Assembly (NCBI GenBank): GCA_035713725.1
Contig: DASTMZ010000234.1
Location: 1-10,472, forward strand
Reading direction: 5' to 3'
Length of the DNA: 10,472 nucleotides
Origin: DASQPR01 sp035713725
GTDB lineage: Bacteria; Actinomycetota; Actinomycetes; Mycobacteriales; Micromonosporaceae
In this document: positions 8,908 to 10,472 of the stretch, in pieces
Position numbering within the stretch: position 1 is the first letter of the stretch
Layout: each line of letters begins with the position of its first letter
Translations under genes and position numbers: made by a program
The notes under the pieces: generated by a model
What the model saw: the letters and a program-made list of their open reading frames with translations, nothing else
Database searches by the model: none
What the model was told of the DNA's origin: nothing

Positions 8908-10472
8908 CTATGAACGGTCCGGCCAGGCAACCTCGGGCGTCGGGTAGAAGTTGATACCCATGATCTTCCATCGCGGACCCTGCGTCGCGATGCGCGCGTC
9001 GAACGCCGAGATGTCGTGCGCGGCACGCGGCGACCAGCCGAGCTCCGCGATCGCGGGCAGCCGCGGGAACGCCATGAACTCGATATCGCCGGACGATCGG
9101 ATTGTCTCGGTCCAGAGACAGGCCTCGACGCCGAGCACCGCCGACGGGTCGACGCCGCCCAGGTAGGTGCCCGGATCCCAGTTGTACGCGGTGTTCAGGT
9201 TCACCGTCCCGGCCCAAGTCTGTCCGAGCAGCGTGCTGTCGTCGTACTTCATGTCGAGGTACGCGTAGTCGGCCGGGGACAGCACGATCTTCGTACCCGC
9301 CTTCGCGGCCGCGATGGTCGGCGCGTTCTTCGGGTCGGTACCCCAGAATTCCGCGACCGTCGACGGCTCTAGTGCAGCGTCGGTGATGTCGTGCCAGCCC
9401 ATTGGCGTCTTGCCGTGCGCCAACACGACCTTCTGCGCTCGTTCGATAAACGTCGCATAGTCGTCCGGCTTGGTCGCGTGCGATTCGTCGCCGCCGATGT
9501 GGATGTACGGGCCAGGAGTCAGCGCGGCGAGTTCGCCGATCACGTCGTCGATGAACGTATACGTGATGTCTTTGCCGACGCACAGCGAGCTGAAGCCGAC
9601 CTGTACGCCGGTGTAGAGATCCGGCGCTTTGCCGTCGCAGTTCAACTCGGCGTACGACGACAGCGCGGCGTTCGTGTGTCCCGGCATGTCGATCTCCGGT
9701 ATCACCGTGATGAACCGTGATGCCGCATAGGCGACGATCGCGCGGTAGTCGTCCTGCGTGTAGTAGCCGGCGGGCGTGCCGTCGACCTGCGTACTGCCGC
9801 CGTGCAGAGCCAGGTTCGGCCACCCGTCGATGGCGATCCGCCAACCCTGGTCGTCGCTCAGGTGCAGGTGCAAGTAGTTGATTTTGTAGAGCGCGATCTG
9901 GTCGATGTACCGCTTGATCTCGTCGACCGGGAAGAAGTGGCGGGCTACGTCGAGCATCGCGCCGCGGTAGGAATATCGCGGATAGTCGGTGACCACGCTC
10001 GCCGGCACGGACCAGGTGGCCCGTTGCACGGTGCCACTCATGACTGCCGGTGGCAGCAACTGAAGCAGCGTTTGTACGCCCGCGAACAGCCCGGCCGGCG
10101 CGTTGGCCCGGATGGTGATGCCTCGCCCGCCAGCGGTCAGCTGGTAGCCCTCGGTGCCGACCGTCGCCGGTGCGCCGTGCAACGTCAGCACGATGGCGTT
10201 CGCGGTGTTGGCGTTCGCGGTGTTGGCGTTCGCGGTGTTGGTGGTCGCAGCGTGAGTTGTCGGGATGGCGAAGCCGGTCGATCCACGGAGAATCTTGGCC
10301 AGGTAGTCCGACACATCCGATGTGTCGCTCACAATCGCGGTGCCGCGGTCGATGACGAACGGCGGTCCAGCCGACGCGACCGCGGAGACCGGCACCGGAA
10401 CGACGACGTTCGGGAACTGCGTCGCGCCGCCGCGTCCATCACCATCACCGAGCATGGGCCACACCACCAGAC
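8908..10472 (-). CDS. GH20 beta-N-acetylhexosaminidase, probably exported (5' end beyond window)
   Basis: The open frame of 521 codons reaches the right edge. It can start at GTG 10467, but the first residues (LVVWPM, then Gly/Asp-rich) look like the end of a signal peptide or membrane helix, so the true start is probably outside. Counting from GTG 10467, residues ~35-160 form the Glyco_hydro_20b alpha/beta domain and ~165-500 the catalytic barrel. The barrel contains YRGAMLDVARHFFPVDEIKR, HLHLSDDQGWR, PEIDMPGHT, HIGGDESH with the catalytic pair D327-E328, WAGTVNLNTAYNWDPG and ACLWTE (W452, E454). The enzyme removes terminal GlcNAc or GalNAc by substrate-assisted catalysis, acting on chitin oligomers, glycans or peptidoglycan fragments. 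The C-terminus ends soon after the barrel. A repeat-encoded NTANA stretch lies in the N-terminal domain. Confidence 0.93.
   Translation of the reverse strand, partial: LVVWPMLGDGDGRGGATQFPNVVVPVPVSAVASAGPPFVIDRGTAIVSDTSDVSDYLAKILRGSTGFAIPTTHAATTNTANANTANANTANAIVLTLHGAPATVGTEGYQLTAGGRGITIRANAPAGLFAGVQTLLQLLPPAVMSGTVQRATWSVPASVVTDYPRYSYRGAMLDVARHFFPVDEIKRYIDQIALYKINYLHLHLSDDQGWRIAIDGWPNLALHGGSTQVDGTPAGYYTQDDYRAIVAYAASRFITVIPEIDMPGHTNAALSSYAELNCDGKAPDLYTGVQVGFSSLCVGKDITYTFIDDVIGELAALTPGPYIHIGGDESHATKPDDYATFIERAQKVVLAHGKTPMGWHDITDAALEPSTVAEFWGTDPKNAPTIAAAKAGTKIVLSPADYAYLDMKYDDSTLLGQTWAGTVNLNTAYNWDPGTYLGGVDPSAVLGVEACLWTETIRSSGDIEFMAFPRLPAIAELGWSPRAAHDISAFDARIATQGPRWKIMGINFYPTPEVAWPDRS
10195..10239. 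repeat. Three perfect tandem 15-bp repeats inside the GH20 gene
   Basis: The unit GGCGTTCGCGGTGTT (plus strand) occurs three times without a mismatch, at 10195-10209, 10210-10224 and 10225-10239. A degenerate fourth copy with five mismatches covers 10240-10254. In the gene the array encodes NTANA repeated three times, between GFAIPT and IVLTLHG in the Glyco_hydro_20b domain, so it probably fills a surface loop between two strands. As 15 is a multiple of three, copy-number change would lengthen or shorten the loop without a frameshift. Confidence 0.9.

Overview
The window looks like chromosomal DNA of a high-GC actinobacterium. The evidence is a strong G/C bias at third codon positions, frequent GTG starts, a typical actinomycete DUF4192 gene, and tight ATGA overlaps between genes. 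No rRNA, tRNA, CRISPR array, transposase or phage gene is visible. I cannot name the genus.

Left part, all on the minus strand. From the right: a fructosamine-kinase-family gene (5316 to 4396) overlaps moaA (4399 to 3398) by four bases, moaA is followed four bases later by moaD (3393 to 3109), and after a 159-base gap comes a large gene (2949 to beyond the left edge). The large gene fuses an EndoQ-like PHP nuclease and zinc finger to a UvrD/Rep-type SF1 helicase. moaA and moaD make cyclic pyranopterin and the MPT-synthase sulphur carrier of molybdenum cofactor (Moco). The kinase probably repairs glycated protein amines. The fusion protein is probably a DNA-repair enzyme.

Middle, 5528 to 8491. 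A plus-strand DUF4192 gene converges on minus-strand fdhD (sulphurtransferase for formate dehydrogenase Moco). fdhD diverges from a plus-strand mobA-like nucleotidyltransferase gene, which overlaps a small DUF6457 gene by ATGA. The window therefore carries two Moco clusters, for early synthesis (moaA, moaD) and for late maturation (fdhD, mobA-like, DUF6457), separated by the kinase and DUF4192 genes. No molybdoenzyme is visible. The short fdhD/mobA divergent region holds a perfect 8-bp inverted repeat covering the possible fdhD ribosome-binding site.

Right part. Positions 8492 to 8907 contain no intact gene. They hold three tandem 16-bp repeats and a scar of two broken genes: the first ~36 codons of a Ser/Thr protein kinase joined out of frame to the last ~47 codons of what appears to be a membrane family-2 glycosyltransferase. 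Beyond it is a large minus-strand GH20 beta-N-acetylhexosaminidase gene whose 5' end runs off the right edge and which carries a 15-bp in-frame tandem repeat.

The observations most worth following are the EndoQ-helicase fusion, the kinase/glycosyltransferase scar and the fdhD leader hairpin.
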